Assembly: GCA_031216445.1 (NCBI GenBank)
Contig: CM062219.1
Coordinates: 5,097,001 to 5,161,000 of the forward strand
DNA length: 64,000 nt
Direction: 5' to 3'
Source of the DNA: Lateolabrax maculatus
Lineage: Eukaryota; Chordata; Actinopteri; Acropomatiformes; Lateolabracidae
The notes beneath the pieces were generated by a model. The model saw only the letters and a program-made list of their open reading frames with translations. It ran no database searches and was not told where the DNA came from. This document shows, in pieces, positions 35,795 through 48,200 of the stretch (its first letter is position 1; the number at the start of each line of letters is the position of its first letter). The position numbers and the translations under genes are program-made.

Positions 35795-37049
35795 TATAGC
35801 TTTATATTTTTGATTGATCTTCTGTCTGACCGGCTGAGCTGTTCAGCGACGGAGCTCATGGTCGTCGGACTGATAAAATTAGAGCTGATGTGGATGGATG
35901 GGATAAATGAACTGATGGCTGAGAAGTCAGATTAGAAACCAAAGACAGAGCGTCTTCTTCTTTACTTTTTAATTATTTTTTTTAGATGTACTGATGAAAT
36001 GAAATGCATGAAAGCTTTATATCAGTTAACTTCTATTATTGTACAACTACAGTTTAAAGTGAGACTTTGTAACTTTTGCACTACTAAATACTAAACTATT
36101 GTTTTATCTCAATCACAATTTAGAAAGTCATAAAGTCACTGAACTCAATCAATAATGTGCCTTTTTATAGCAAAAATGTACCTACAGTTTGTAGCATTAG
36201 ACACCAAAAGCAGAGTATTGAATTGAGCAGTAATGTTTTTTATTGCTTACAAATTGGACTATTTCATTAGTAAGAGGAAGAATGTATTATTTCTTCCGGT
36301 AAAAGTAACTTAGTCTCGCTTTAATTTCCGCAGCTGCACAACACTGATTTAGGACTGAATGTCTGGTAAGATATGATGAGGAGGAAAGTCCTTTATCTCA
36401 GGTTGTTTTGCAAACAGAGGATTCTTCCGTCGGAGGCTACTCCTTTCTATCAAACAGGAGAAAAGATAAATCGATCTGTTCGTCTGATATAACGGTTCGT
36501 GAATGAGTTTTATCAAAAATCCCTTTCTTCAGTTTTGAACTTTGCCCCGTTTTACTTTAAAAAACACCTGAAGCAGGTGCTGTGCTAAAAAGGAAGAAAG
36601 AAGCGAATCATAAACACCAACCACTGAACGGAAAAGTGCACAGAGCTAGACTGATGAGGAATACAGGATTGTGCTTGTGAATCTCATCGAGACTGAAACC
36701 AGCGAGGCGTCCTCCGCCGCTTCCCAAGAGTCAAACTCCTACTTAAAGTTTTTTTGGCTAGTGATATTACACTCTAAGTACAAAAACAATATCTTTAACA
36801 GGGAGAACACTGACAGGTTAATTTAATTGTACAGTTCTACCCAATGAGGACAGATGACCGACTGAGCTATTTTGTATTTACAATATCCATAATGATACAG
36901 CAGAGTTTGAGCACAAGATACATTTACAAAAAGCTCTGTTAACATTAGGTAAAAATAGTGTGAGCATTTTATTTACACTTTCCCAGGCTGTCCAGCCTCC
37001 TGATACACTCTGTTATCATATATTCACTGTATATGTCTGCAGAAAGCCA

Positions 37050-37077
37050 TTCATCATCATCATCATCATCATCATCA
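37050..37077. repeat. (ATC)n microsatellite in the DAB2IP 3' UTR
   Basis: Nine TCA units in a row on the plus strand, TGA repeats in the transcript. Confidence 0.9.
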
Positions 37078-38780
37078 CCTTCCAATTGGCAACAAAAGAA
37101 AACGAATGGTGGTACTGACGCTACCATTGGCTCTAGGGCGAGGATGAAGCATGCAGGAGCCTCGCACTTGACGTACACAGTCTGTTACAGGTAAGAAAAA
37201 CAAATACAAAAATATCCAAAACACAGATGCTGAGGATGGCACGGAGCAATGAGAGCGACGCCGGGAGAGATTAGAAGGACCGAAACCCCACGTTAAGACC
37301 AACTGCGTCTTCACATTCAGAAGAACGAGGCATGAAGGAGGGTGGAGGGGGTGGGGGGAGAAAAACAAAGAAAAAAGAGGCGAGAGATGATGCCACTAGG
37401 ATTAATAGAGTCACAGTTTGGATGCAGCATACTTCATTACCACTGACAAACAAAGCAGTTAAGAGAGAAAATGTTGTAAGTAACTTAGGAGGCCATTATC
37501 ACAAACGGCTCACCGGTCCAGTGTATAGTATGAGCGAGTGTGTCGGAACACGTCTCACAATAGCTCTTGTGCTACCAGAGGGAGAAGACCACACGCAGGA
37601 CCTCGAGATCGAACCGAAATCTAAACCTGGGCTGAGCTGATCTGCGTCTTTGAGAGCAACGACGAGCACCGGAGGCAGAGCCGATCACTTGACTGTGCGA
37701 GCTGACAGTTCTCTGAAACGCGGTGCGTTCTGTGAGTGGCGGGGTTTAAGCGTCGTGGAGATGCGGGGGGTGGCGGCGGTGCTGGTCACTGCTCGGTGTG
37801 GTCTCCTTCTCCAGGGCTCTAAAGCAAGCTACACACTACAGTCATTTCATCGCAAGAGAAGAAAAATAAAACTAGATCTCACTCCTAAATAAAGGGCTGC
37901 TTTCATATTTGAGATTATCAAATATAGATATAGATATGTGTGTATACTCTATAGAAGAAAAGAAAAGAAATGCATACATCTATATTAAATTTCATTAATA
38001 TAGTATCACATAGAATTTATTTACTTTACTGTTCATAATACATTTAAGAGTGTACAATTTATTTTTGTATCCTTTACAGATCCACAGTATAAGTTGTGCC
38101 TTTTTTTTGCAGAAATAGGGGAGCTGTGGGATAAAGTCGAGGTGTGTTCCTTACTTAAGGCGTTTCATGTACCAATAGCTTTCCACAAAGTGCACTACAT
38201 AGGGAGGGAGGGGGGAGGCGGGGTCCGCGGGACGCTCAGGAACACACCCAAGGGGCGAAAAGGGACGTAAAGAAGATCTTTTAGGACTAAAAATATCTTT
38301 TTTTCCTCTTTTTTTCGGCTCCTATTTGGTTCTTTATAAACAATAACTTTAAAATAAAGCACTAGAATGTAATCCTCTCAAGACAACTAAAGTGATAATC
38401 CTCAGCGTGTGTTATTGTTTTTAAGTGGGTCCACTTGGTCGTCAAGAGGGAGCAGAATAAAAGAGAGGGAGAGGAGGAGAGGAGGGTTGCTAGGGGTGAC
38501 CGTGTCTGGCGGCCATCACTGTGTGTGGTTATGTAGTGGTTCGTCCCAGGCTTAGGCGGGCTGTTGAACTGTCCCAGCGACTGCATTCGTCCGCTGGCGG
38601 AGTGTTCGACTGACGGACATCTTTGAGTTTCATATGTACAAGCTCTGCCCCGCCTCCTCTGGCCGTCACCCTCGTCGCTGAAGGCCGTCTGGTGATCTGT
38701 CGCCACGTTGTTGTCCTCGCTCCGTCACCGGTGTCCAAACGGTCCAACTGATTTTCCAAAAAGTACTATGTCCGCTTTTA

Positions 38781-38783
<3 letters not shown>

Positions 38784-38813
<30 letters not shown>
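38784..38813. repeat. (CA)n microsatellite
   Basis: About 14 CA units; GT repeats in the DAB2IP transcript. Confidence 0.9.
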
Positions 38814-38815
<2 letters not shown>

Positions 38816-38878
38816 CTGCAGTCTTTCAAACAGGCATGCACCCATGCATGTTTGTAGACGTCCTCTCATTGAATAACT

Positions 38879-38914
38879 GTACACACACACACACACACAC
38901 TCTCACACACACAC
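38879..38914. repeat. (CA)n microsatellite
   Basis: CA run with one CTCT interruption, 40 bases downstream of the DAB2IP stop codon on the minus strand. Confidence 0.9.
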
Positions 38915-38952
38915 AGGCACTCGACAGTCGCTCTGGGCCGACGCCGGTCCGT

Positions 38953-39121
38953 CTAGCAGTTGCTGCTGTTCCTGAACTCTCCGTTTTCAGTAATCTGCAG
39001 TTTGGTGGGGTTGGTGGGGGAGATGCCGTTGCGGGTCTGCATGCTGTAGCGCTCCTTCAGCTGGGTCAGAGCGCTCATCAGACGGGCGTTGGCCGCATCC
39101 AGCGATGCTATGCGCTTCTCC

Positions 39122-39170
<49 letters not shown>

Positions 39171-42100
39171 AGAGAAACATACTGTAGATCTATATTTACC
39201 TCAGGTGGAGATTATGTGACAGAACATTTTCATATTCTTATCCTAAACCTCTCTTACTTTTATCTAAGAGGCTTGCTTAAACATGTGCATATGTCAGACT
39301 TAAACATCAGCATGTTTCATGTTTTCAGTTGATTTCTGCAACACATTAAAACACATTTATTTAGATGAAGGGATTATAATTTAAGCGATATAATTGAAAA
39401 CACGTATTTTACAGGAGACATCTGTACATGAATCATACATTTTTGTTCGTACCAAACAGAAATTTCTGAAAACTGGTGATTGCGACAAATTATGTTCTGC
39501 TTCCAAATCTCTTGGTGTGAGCGCTTCTTGCATGAGGCTCACTGTGTTAATTGTATAATGTGGGCTGAGCCACAGAAGCAAGCTTCCCTCCCTGTCTTCA
39601 TAATGAGCTTTTTATTTTCATTCTCTCTGCCTGTTTACTGAGGGAGACAACTTATTGCCTCACTGTGGCGTGTTTGTTTGCAGATGCAAAGTCTCATTAC
39701 TTTAAGCGTGAAGGAGATTAATCACCTCTGCATGTTGGCGTCTGGGTTTGTGTGAATGTCATGTTGTCCCCCCCCCATTTTGTTGTAAAATCACTTTGAC
39801 ATTAATCTCCAAAGATGCACATTTGCATGCACATAATGTACACTTTTTCCAGCGTATAGAAGAAATGGTACCCACAGACGACTGTAACAAACACTGCAGC
39901 GGTGTTTAATCCTTTCTGGCAACAGTAATGGCCGCACAATCATTCTCTGCTTAATTTACAATTCTGTTCCCAACAATCAACCTTCTTTGCAGCCAAGCGC
40001 TCTAAAGCAACACTTTTTCTTTTTCTAAGAAGGATTTTAAACACAGTTTTATATGAATAAGAACCCCATGGATTATAGAAGAGCTACATGTTGACAGAAA
40101 ACTAGATGAGACATTTGTAAATGTATGTTTTATAAGACAGAGAGTGGGAGGGTGCCCAGAAATTCTGCTCAGCCATTCAAGCTTGTCAATGCCAGAGCTG
40201 AGACAGCTATGAATTAAACATCTCTTTTGTATTTCAGTGACCCTTTGTTTCCTCAAGCAGAGGACGAAAGTGACAGCACACACACATTTGAAAACAGACA
40301 AAGTATCTACAAAACTATAAGAAACCTGCACAGTGGGCGCCAGATGTTTTCTGTTAATCAATGCGGAGTAAAAGAGCCAACTGACCTGTGCATCGATGAT
40401 CTTTTGTTTAGAGTCTACCACTGCCTGCATGTCTGAGTGGTCCTTCTTTAGCTCCTCTTCCACCGACATTAACCTGGACAAAGGACACATTTGAACACGA
40501 TCTTTAGAACAGAACAGTTGCACAAAGCTGCGTTTCGGCACCGAGGCTTCTCCTCCTCCTTCCCACCTGCTGATGATGCCCTTCATCTGGAGGTCCTTGT
40601 CGTCCTGCTGTCTGCGCAGGCGCTCCTCCGACTCCTCCAGCCTGGCCTGGTACTCCATCAGCACCTTCTGGGCCTGCTCGTCCTGACCCTTCAGACGGGC
40701 CTCGTACTCCTCCAGCTTCTGCACCGACGCCCGCAGCTTCTCCTGCAGCACCGCGATCTCCTGCTGGTACTGAACAGAGGTGAGGAAATTCTCATCATCG
40801 CCGCTGTCATTATCATCATAATCTTCATCATCGTCAACCCTATCAGCAGGGTCCCCTTCTTCATTACCATAGCTGACAAGAACAAAAAAAGGAATCTCTC
40901 AATCAGGCCTGAGATTATGTCCTGTTGTTCCAGAGACTGAGTATAATTTCTGAAAAGAGAGACGGCCTCTCTCTCAGGGAATCACACGGTTCATTTCAGC
41001 CATTTTCATTATTGCAGTTTCGGACTAGATGTGTATAGCTGCTCTCCAAAACATGCCTCAAAAATCGTTTTTGCCTTTTAATCAAATTATCAATTGTCTT
41101 TCCAATCAAACACCCCCACTAACACGGAGCAGCTTTCATCAATACTAGAAAAGCTGTCACTGCAGCTCAAAAAAACGGTGTCGTATTCAGCTGCAGTCAG
41201 ACCTTTTGGCTCTGAAACCAATGACCTGTTGAGAGGTTAAACTGGCAAAAAAACAAGAGAGAAAAAGAAAAGAAAGGACGTTTAGGATGAATAAAGAGAA
41301 AGAGGAGGTGAGAAGGGACGGATGCAACCAGTGAAGCAGGAGTCAAGTCTGTGAAATAAGCCCTGAAAATCTCTCCCTGACTTCTCGCTGGACCTCAGAG
41401 AGGCTTCTGAAAGAGTTTTCTTCAGGCGAGGGGGGAAATCAAATCTCTTCTGGACGAAAAAAAAAAAAAATTCTTATAACAGAGAGGGATGCTGAGGTCA
41501 GTCAGCGTGTCACTGGAAGATCAGTGGGAGTGAAACTACAGACGGGAAAACAAGATGAAGAGTCTTTGTGAGGCTGTACTTCGGCTCGCCGGCGCTTTGA
41601 GCAAAATGCTAAAGTGAGCACACTAACATGCTCGTGATATCAATGGAAACGTGCTGATGTGTAGCAGGTATCATGTTTACCATGTGCATTTGCTGATCAG
41701 CACTTATTACAAAGTGCAGCTGAGGCTGATGGGAATGTTTGGTCACGAACCAAAGTAGTGGACAAATTGAAATTTTGACCAGATGATGGCGCTGGATAAA
41801 AAGTTTACGGATGGCCAAATGTATTACAATTCATCCTCAAGGGGACATGACGTCTCCCAGAACACTCCCTTAAAGAAATCAACGTAAAAGTATAAATAAA
41901 TAAATCAATAGTATATATAACATTTTTAGACCATATAGAAAAAGACAGCCTAAACTAAAAGAGCAGTTTATCTGTGTATGATATCCGAACATGATCCAGC
42001 TCATTATTCAGCAATAACTGAAGGAGAACACGTGAAAGACAAACTATCCGAGCAGCCTGAATGATCAGATTCGATTACACACAGTGACGATGCTGCTGGG

Positions 42101-45100
42101 ATCATTTATCTTTCCTTGTCACCTTCTCCTTATTTTTTCACATCACTGGGACATTTTTCCCATCACCCCCTTTTCCCAGGAGGAACAGTGACCTCGAATA
42201 GATTTATCTTATCGGCTCCTCTACCCCTTTCCTCACTCCTCTCTCTATCTCCAATATCCGTCTGCTGTCGTCGATAGATCCTCTGAGAGACATCTACTGT
42301 ATCTGTAACTGCCTTTGTCCTGCCCCTCGTACATCCACTCTGTACCCCTGATGTCTTTCCCTGCGCCAGCGGAAGGCGAATAGCGCCCCGTGGGCCAAAT
42401 CTGTCCGTCCGACACAAAAATTTGGCCTATTCACAAAGGTTTTCTTAGTTATAGTTCACCTTAAAACTTTTACACGATTTTCTAATTAAACTTTCATGTA
42501 GATAACAATGTAAATACAAAACTAATTTAAAACCCCAATAAATGTGACCTCGTGGCATCTAATACAGCACCAGTGCATGGTGCCCACAAACAATGCTGAA
42601 ATGCTAATTGTTGCCCTGCGCTCTCTCTCCTCGCTTACCTGCATCCTCTATCGATCTAAATCATCGGATGTCAACTTAGAGGAAAGCAAACTAGAAGCTG
42701 TCAAACCTTTTATCTCATCAGTTGTGTGAAAAAACAAACAAACAAAACACCCAGAACTAATTGGATGTCCTCCTCCTCCTCCTCTTCTTCTTCTTTATTT
42801 AACTGCAGCATTGAAACCTGAGAATAGTTCTTAGCCTGACGTTAACACGTTGGCTATTTTGACTGTGTTTGAATATTTAGTGTAATAAAAGTTTTGCTGA
42901 AATAGAACCCCGAGCCTTTGCATCACTGACCTTTCACAAATAACTGTCCATAGTAACTGTCCTATTGACTGTACACGTAAGATACAGTGCATCATCTCCC
43001 TGTTTTACTTTGTCACTGTTCTGTGATTATGTGCATTTGAAATTCGGTTAACTGAAGAATATAATTAACACACCTGAACATTGGTAACACAGAACAGGAC
43101 AAAGGAGAGTTGGAAAACAAAAGGTGGTTTGTACAGATGCATCTCTGCACCTGCTACATCTGATGGTGTTCAAGGTAGACTCATTTCACAACCATCCCAA
43201 CACAGAACTCGCGTCTTTCACGGGACACAATGAAGTCAAAATGGGACAAAATGGGAGCTAGAAGGAAAGGGAAAATGTATGGAAACTCAATCCACACAAA
43301 ATGTCAACCTTCCTGTTTCACATATTCTATGCAATGAAATCTTGTATTTTATTCAATCTGTATCTTATTATTGGACTTTTATTTAGATTTATTGGAATTT
43401 CTATTTTAAGTCCCGACGTCTACTCCTCCTAACGAGACAAATGCATGCCCTAATTTGTTACAGATCACTGAATATATACAGCGTATGTAACCGTATGTGG
43501 ACGCTTATGGTTACTGTAGGGCCTGTGTTGTTAAGACTGTACGGACCATTAGCTGCAGCCTGTGTCTAAGCTGCTGTGGAATATGTACTGTTTTCCAATC
43601 CTTCTCTTGTTGCTGCTCTGCTATTTTAAGGTGGCTGCCGCGTCTTTGTTAAGACCGAAGTTATTGCCTTCTTTGGTTGCTCTCCCTGCCTGGGCTGCTG
43701 GCTTCCATAAAGTGGGAGCCATGTTAGGATGACAGGTTTGTATTCATTATAGTTCAGGGGGGAAAAAAAAAAACAGAAAAAAAAAAAAAATTGGGGGAGA
43801 ATGTGGCAGCCAATCAAAGCATGGAAACGAAGCTGAGGCTGAATGGTTGTAAAGGTTGCTGAGAAGAGAAGCAGGAACGAAGGCAGAGGAAGCAGCAAAA
43901 AGCCTCTTTCTGTTTCTATCTCTCACACAGATGCAAGCGCACACAACTCCGTCCACACACACACACACACACACAAACACGCACACACACACACACACAC
44001 ACCTGCTTTGGATTATTAAGTTCATTCTAAAGATGTTAAGAAAGAGGAGGGAAAGGTGTGGAGTTTAAAGGAGTAAGCTATACTAACATAAGAATAACTA
44101 AAACTAAACTAAATTAAACTAATATCTAAAGAAAATTTGTGTTGAGATAGGAAGTGTATTGTTAGCCAAGTCATCCAAATGCAATGATTAGTCCATTCAT
44201 TGATCAAAAGAAAACTAAGCTGCAATTACTTTCATTATCGATGAATTGTTTTATTCATTTTTCAGGAGAGAACGCCAAAAATTCCAGCTTTTCAAATGTG
44301 AGAATTTGATGCTTTCATGTCATAAATGACAATAAACTAAATATCTTTGTGTTTTGGACTGTTGGTTGAATTAAACCAGACATGTGAATACATATCCTTG
44401 GGCTATGGGAAATAATGATTAATTTATTTTCCAATTTATAGACCAAACTGTTAATCAAGAAAATAATCAGCAGTTTAATCGATAGTTAGATGTTGTTCTG
44501 ATATTCAATACTGGCCCCTGCTGACGGCCACGCTGATATTCTAGCCTGCTATATTTAGCCTCATGATAATTTTGACTGTAATAACTACTCTCTGTTTGTA
44601 TTGCTGTTGCTATGCCTTCCCTGCAGCTGATGGCCAGAAGCGAGCTCACTGCTGGCTGTAAAAATGACAAAAATTCCAGAAGAACAGCCTGAACATGACT
44701 GCAAAAGCCAATTTCAGGAAAATGGGAGATTGAGATATTAAGGGGTCACATGCAGAGCCAGAATGATGCACAATATATCCTATTTACCCGGGTTTATGTT
44801 ATAAATGCGCATATTATGACTTTAAGTGGCAATTTGTGTATGTCTAAGGGACCTCAGGCTTAAAGGAAAGGCAAGGGCAAAATGGGAATACACACAGCAG
44901 GTAATTAAGTGTAGAAGGGGTGTTTTAAGAAGGGAGGTGAATGTGGGAGCTAATGAGAGGTAAAGAAAGGAAGGATAGTTAAGTGGGAGCGTCAGGGCTG
45001 AAGGTTGAGGTGGTTTGTGAAAGGGGGGGTGGGTTGGTAAAGGTCAAAGGTTGGATGAGGAGGCAGGTTACCTTCTCCACCTGAGTCAGATCCTCTCTGT

Positions 45101-45225
45101 TTCTCAGTGACTCGGGCTCCATCCCCTCATGGTCTAAATACTGCACATTCATATTCAATAGCCAGGCTGCTGTGCGGTCCAGCGCACTGGGGTTCACTGG
45201 GGAGGGGGCCTAGTGAAACCAACAC

Positions 45226-45267
<42 letters not shown>

Positions 45268-48200
45268 CACACACACACACATGAGCTGAGTGCAAGTGAC
45301 AGGGAGGGGGAGGGGGAGGGGGGGCAGGTTGCAATAACAGCACAGAAACAACAGAAATAAGCTTGAAATGCACCAACTCATCTGGATTGAAAGCAGCAGG
45401 TGGAATGGAAACACTCCAGTCTTCAAGCTCACGCATACACCGGAGCGCACACTTCCATGCACTGATCGAGAGTGTGTACACCTACAGTGTCATACGAGCA
45501 GCAAGGAGGGTAAATGCTGTAAGATTAAATGAGTGAAACTGAAAGTCTGGAGGCAGACACTCGTGTGTTTCCATCTGCCAGTTATCTGGACAGATGAGTA
45601 GAGAGGATGGCCGTGGGCTGTTACAGTAGATGAGAGGAAACGTAGGATGTTTTTATAGTCCAACACACTCATTAGCATTGAGGGCTTTTGAAAAGGCTGA
45701 AATATCGGAATCTGAAACTCTGCAAATGGACAAAAATCGAATGAAAGAAGAAAAACATTTTTTATCTGTCAGCCTATAGATAAACTGTATCATAACTACT
45801 GTTGCCCTCATTAGTGACTGATGTCAATTAATTGACAACCTGTTAGAAAAAGTTCATTTTAATGCAGATAGATTGAATTACCAATCACCAATGACATTAA
45901 ACTACTCTGGGAAGGAAACTCAACTCAAAGCCACTATGGATAATTTAGTATCAAAACAGACAACCTTCCCTCCATGGATCTGCCACATATAGGCTGCACA
46001 ATCTTTTTTACTGGGATCATCTCTTTCCTTTAACAACAAGACTAACAGTCTACAGCCGCGCTTCAGTGGTGCTTTGAGATACATGCTAACGATTCATCCA
46101 CTGGGGACCATTCCTGTGTATAATTTCAAGGCAATCTATCCAGTATTTGCCGTCGAGATATTTCATTTTGGACCAAGTGGTGGAGCGACTAACGGACACT
46201 TCTAGCATCATTTAAAAGATATATAATCACACAAAAAAAATCTACACATAGTGGCTTTACAGAAGCCTCGGAAGACTTAATAGAATAAATTAGTGAGTTC
46301 CCCTAATATACACATTTAATTAGGGTTTAGTGCTATCAGTAAGTCAGTCAATCTAAAGGCAATACTGCAGCCTATTCCATAGAGACGAGAGCAAGGCATT
46401 ATGGTTAATATGCAGATGCCCTCCCCCTCAGCCAGTTACCAAGGGCAACCATTGACCAGTGTTTTTAATTACAGCCTATAGTCCTGATCTGCCAATAACG
46501 GACATAGACTTACCAGCAGTTTTGAATGGAAACCTCCTACTGTGACGACACAAACACACACACGCAAACACACCCGCTGTATCAATACACCGACCCAGCA
46601 ATACACTGTACGTGTTTGTATCCACGAGGTCTGTTTTCTGTTGCCTCGCGAGCACTTGGGCACCTATATATCGCTAGTTAATAAAATGCTAATTGTGTCT
46701 CCACCACCCTCATTCTCAGCCCATTAAACCTGACCAGTAAAACAGTGGTGAAGTGATGAGCTGCCCGTATGCAAATTACCGTTATTACACGCACGATGAC
46801 TATAGTTCATTAGGGCACAATGTGCAGAGTGTCTGTGCCGAGTCCACCCCCACAGCCTTTTTCAACATGCCTTGAGACAAATGGGCGTTTTGCAATAGGA
46901 ACCTTTTTTATCACTGTAATTTCAGGTAATTACATAGACTGAGGCAGCTATAATGTCTGACTTGAATAATGTCCAAATGAATATCATCCTCCGTTAATAT
47001 AAGTTACAGATGTGTATGCTACAGTCGAGGCTCCGTGTGAGTCCCGTACCTGTTTGTGCTGAGTCCTCTGCTTGGTCTCAGGACTGTCACCTTTGGAGGA
47101 AGAGGACTGCTGTCGTAACCGAGCGCTGCTGCCAGGCCAGTCGGGTGATGACGTCATCATGTTGCCGGAGGAGGGCCGGGGGTTGAGCAGATTCGGGGGC
47201 GTGCGGCCCCGAGTAATGCTCTGAGGCGGAGGTTGGTCTATCCTCCGCTGTGGGCCGGCGCTGTTCTGTCTGGGCACGGTGGGCTGGTGCTGTGTTTCCG
47301 TGAGGGACAGCTGTCGGCGGTTGAACTCCCCCGAACGCCTGGTGTACTCGTCCCCGCTGCTCCCCCCGCCTCCGCCTCCTCCTCCGCCATGGTTCAAGAA
47401 GGCGTGCTTCCCTCCTCCCGGGCCGTCCTCGTTGTTGCTATGGGAACTGACAGAACTGTGGCACTCTGAGCCCGAGTCGGTCATCCCGCGAGGGGACACG
47501 GGCAGGCAGGCCGCCATCTGGTAGACTGGGTTCTGGAAGGACAGGGGGGCTAGTAGCTGGGCGGGTCGGCCTGGGGTGCTTTCTGTGCCCAGGGTGGGGG
47601 GGGTCTGGCCTGGCCTCCTCAGGGTGGGACCTCCAGGGATGTTGCCCTGTGGGACTCTGGCTGACCAGCCTCCCCCGGGGGCTGGGCCTTCAGCCAGGGC
47701 GTCTGAGGAGCTGGGACCTGGGCCACCTTCCAGACTGCGGGGGTCCTGGAGGTCCACCATGGACAGACTCTTGCTGCCATTGGACATGCCCAGGTCGGGT
47801 TCATTGGTCTCAGAGTAGCTCGAACTGCGTGCTGGGGAGGGCTGGATCCCTGAGCTCCTTGTCACAAAGAATAGGTCCTTATTTTCTGGGGTGGGGGAGG
47901 GTAACCTGGTGAAGTCAACTAATCTGGAAGCGATAAGAGAGACCGAAAAATAAAGTAAATCAGGCATGCATTTTAAAATCTCATCCAATTAAGATCAGTC
48001 ACAAATTAACTGATGACCTGATTCTGTAGTGAACATATTCAACCAAGAAACCCTCACCGAGATTAGAAACCGGCAATAACAATGTCATATATATGTCAAT
48101 CAAAGAGGCATATTAGAGTTCTCATCTTAGAAACAACCAGCATTTGAACCCAAGAGAAACTTAAAGAAAGACGATGTTAGTTTTGATTAACAGTAGCCAC

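Larger units (their letters stand above)
35765..38952 (-). other. Long 3' UTR of DAB2IP
   Basis: The minus-strand sequence after the stop codon has no further exon. The first well placed AATAAA that could end it is at 35794-35789, giving a 3' UTR of about 3.1 kb. It holds three microsatellites (37050, 38784, 38879) and an internal hexamer near 38057 that could give a shorter form. A block at 36055-36315 resembles 48175-48420 weakly and may be a repeat. Confidence 0.5.
40770..45071 (-). other. DAB2IP intron between the 138-base exon and the first coiled-coil exon
   Basis: 4.3 kb with repeat families A (41565-41855) and B (44205-44490), an ATC-rich patch beside the exon (40795-40845), a CCT/CTT run at about 42768-42796, and a (CA)n at 43950-44003. 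No exon was recognised. Confidence 0.6.
45210..47049 (-). other. DAB2IP intron after the Ser/Pro-rich exon
   Basis: 1.84 kb with a partial family A repeat (46050-46210). A non-repetitive stretch at 46740-46860 includes the octamer ATGCAAAT and may be conserved non-coding DNA. Confidence 0.55.

Noticed and set aside
36055..36315. Repeat shared with 48175-48420
   Set aside because: Only short blocks such as AATCA(A/G)TAATGTGCCTT match; too weak to call a repeat pair without alignment.
38784..39167. Regular spacing of repeats suggesting a CRISPR-like array
   Set aside because: These are simple CA microsatellites without repeat-spacer structure in a vertebrate gene.
46984..47988. Minus-strand 334-codon frame as a separate gene
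   Set aside because: It is the large DAB2IP exon (47050-47923) with intron sequence read through at both ends.
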